A stretch of 6,406 nt of DNA from Anaerolineales bacterium (lineage in GTDB: Bacteria > Chloroflexota > Anaerolineae > Anaerolineales > Villigracilaceae), in contig JAEURE010000016.1 in NCBI GenBank assembly GCA_016789485.1, positions 12,250 through 18,655 on the forward strand, in the 5' to 3' direction. Under the pieces are notes generated by a model. The model was not told the origin of the DNA. It searched no databases and was given only the letters and a program-made list of their open reading frames with translations. A program made the position numbers and the translations under genes. Positions 5,967 through 6,406 of the stretch are shown here, piece after piece. Positions within the stretch are counted from its first letter, which is position 1, and every line of letters starts with the position of its first letter.

Positions 5967-6406
5967 ATGAGTAACAAGGATAAAGAGATGAGTAAGCGTC
6001 AGGCACGCAAGGAACAATTAAGGCGTAAGGAACAGAGATCGCGCCTTCTGGGAATTGGCCTGATTACCATAGGCGCCCTTTTTGTGGCGTTTCTTTTCAT
6101 ATACCCCAATCTCAAGCCGGTTGGCGAAGTATTCTCTGCGCCGGAGATCGTCCGCCCGTCTGTGGATTTCAATGCCGTTGGAGATCCAAACGCCCCCATA
6201 CGAATCGATGAATATTCTGATTTCCAATGCCCTTTCTGCCGTATTTTCTATGAAAATACAGAGGAGGCTTTGCTCGAAAAATATGTCGCTACTGGGACTG
6301 TGTATTTTGTATATAACTCCTTCGGCGATTTCATTGGAACAGAATCCGGGCAGGCAGCTGAAGCTGCTTACTGCGCAGGAGATCAGGGAAAGTTCTGGGA
6401 AATGCA
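5967..6406 (+). CDS. Membrane-anchored DsbA-like thiol-disulfide oxidoreductase (3' truncated by window edge)
   Basis: The frame is open from ATG 5967 to the end of the window (146 full codons), so the C-terminus is missing. The first ~27 residues are extremely basic (KRQARKEQLRRKEQRSR, 10-26). A single hydrophobic segment follows at about 28-46 (LLGIGLITIGALFVAFLFI), giving an N-in, C-out membrane anchor by the positive-inside rule. A linker leads to a thioredoxin-fold domain starting VGDPNAPIRIDEYSDFQCPFC (71-91), with the CPFC active site (C88, C91) and a YCAGDQGKFWEM helix (135-146) typical of the Thioredoxin_4/DsbA-like family. Such proteins oxidise or isomerise disulfides in exported proteins outside the membrane. 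The gene is separated from the lipase operon by 86 bp with its own candidate promoter. The missing C-terminus should contain the cis-proline loop, which cannot be checked here. Confidence 0.92.
   Translation, partial: MSNKDKEMSKRQARKEQLRRKEQRSRLLGIGLITIGALFVAFLFIYPNLKPVGEVFSAPEIVRPSVDFNAVGDPNAPIRIDEYSDFQCPFCRIFYENTEEALLEKYVATGTVYFVYNSFGDFIGTESGQAAEAAYCAGDQGKFWEM

Overview
The window is a compact, almost entirely plus-strand stretch of bacterial chromosome (nine genes, none supported on the minus strand). Gene content and protein style suggest a Chloroflexota bacterium, probably class Anaerolineae: a CpaE/CpaF pair, a V4R-domain protein, a CpaE-cpaF linker protein of unknown function and a DsbA-like protein with a very basic N-terminus. 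This assignment is inferred from remembered family resemblance; there is no rRNA or other phylogenetic marker here.

Region 1 (1-2305) is a Tad/Flp-type pilus or type II/IV secretion module: the C-terminal part of a CpaE/MinD-like ATPase (cut by the left edge), a 98-residue protein of unknown function, and a complete CpaF/TadA secretion ATPase whose start overlaps the preceding stop (ATGA). The usual next genes, the TadB/TadC membrane platform proteins, do not follow.

Region 2 (2306-5880) looks like a separate five-gene operon. It opens with an extended -10 promoter (TGCTATAAT) immediately after the cpaF stop. The order is: a regulator with two tandem XRE helix-turn-helix domains; a TPR protein with a basic amphipathic C-terminal tail; a double-GNAT acyltransferase; a V4R small-molecule/metal-binding domain protein; and an alpha/beta hydrolase of the monoacylglycerol lipase type. 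The TPR/GNAT and GNAT/V4R junctions are ATGA overlaps and V4R/hydrolase are 1 nt apart, so these four are probably translationally coupled. A regulator, a scaffold, a ligand-binding domain and two acyl-group enzymes in one transcript suggest an uncharacterised lipid- or small-ligand-responsive pathway. That is the best candidate here for an undescribed system, but the joint function is inference.

Region 3 (5881-6406) has an 86-bp intergenic gap with a plausible sigma-70 type promoter, then the first 146 codons of a membrane-anchored DsbA-like thiol oxidoreductase with a CPFC active site, cut by the right edge. No RNA gene, insertion sequence, CRISPR array, attachment site or convincing terminator was seen.
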